31,266 bases of DNA from an uncultured Eubacterium sp. (GTDB lineage: Bacteria; Bacillota; Clostridia; Lachnospirales; Lachnospiraceae), in assembly GCA_910584875.1 (NCBI GenBank), contig CAJUDA010000032.1, forward strand, positions 1-31,266. The letters are read 5' to 3'. Positions within the stretch are counted from its first letter, which is position 1. Every line of letters begins with the position of its first letter. Below, in pieces: positions 31,241 through 31,266 of the stretch. Below the pieces are notes generated by a model. That model worked only from the letters and a program-made list of their open reading frames with translations, ran no database searches and had not been told where the DNA came from. Both the position numbers and the translations under genes were made by a program.

Positions 31241-31266
31241 AGATCGGAAGAGCACACGTCTGAACT
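31241..31266. other. Illumina TruSeq adapter sequence (artefact)
   Basis: The final 26 bases, AGATCGGAAGAGCACACG followed by TCTGAACT, match the start of the standard TruSeq read adapter. They are not genomic. They create a false GTG start for the giant gene on the minus strand. Confidence 0.97.

Noticed and set aside
31241..31255. GTG start of the giant gene
   Set aside because: It lies in sequencing adapter; the true start is beyond the contig.

Overview
This window looks like a chromosomal contig from a spore-forming, low-to-mid GC Firmicute, most probably a Lachnospiraceae member. The evidence is the gene content and order: an rpsL-rpsG-fusA-tuf operon, pfkA-dnaX-ybaB-recR, rpsF-ssb-rpsR, gdpP-rplI-dnaB and mrnC-rlmB-sigH. 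DUF5711-like and DUF951 proteins, the sporulation factors YyaC and SigH, strong AGGAGG ribosome sites and sigma-A-type promoters agree with this. The genus is not determined.

Layout. Bases 1-1213 are AT-rich and accessory: fragments of small ORFs, a decayed PD-(D/E)XK nuclease-like pseudogene and an intact small HNH protein. Bases 1356-6191 hold the streptomycin operon on the minus strand (rpsL, rpsG, fusA, tuf). Its consensus promoter overlaps the 3' end of a cvpA-like gene. Upstream of it lie two membrane proteins of unknown role (DUF5711-like and an inactive-looking JAMM/MPN-like protein). Next come yyaC (plus strand) and the minus-strand pfkA-dnaX-ybaB-recR cluster. From 13.4 kb the genes are mostly on the plus strand: DUF951, rpsF-ssb-rpsR, gdpP-rplI-dnaB, a MerR-type regulator, mrnC, rlmB and sigH. 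A zinc-ribbon membrane protein is antisense to this run. A minus-strand tRNA-Thr(GGT) overlaps the last bases of sigH. A hairpin-dense leader with a possible 20-codon leader peptide precedes a CtpE-like P-type ATPase, which converges on ispF.

The most unusual part is 25463-31240, on the minus strand upstream of ispF. A very large protein built of repeated SH3-like and Ig-like modules ends in an unassigned C-terminal domain of about 290 residues. It overlaps by 4 bp the first of three tandem, 2-bp-spaced paralogues of about 163-165 residues, each with an N-terminal membrane anchor. This looks like a secreted effector followed by an array of candidate immunity or accessory proteins. That function is inference only.

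The last 26 bases (31241-31266) match the Illumina TruSeq adapter. The genomic sequence therefore ends at 31240, and the apparent GTG start of the giant gene is an artefact: its true N-terminus is missing.
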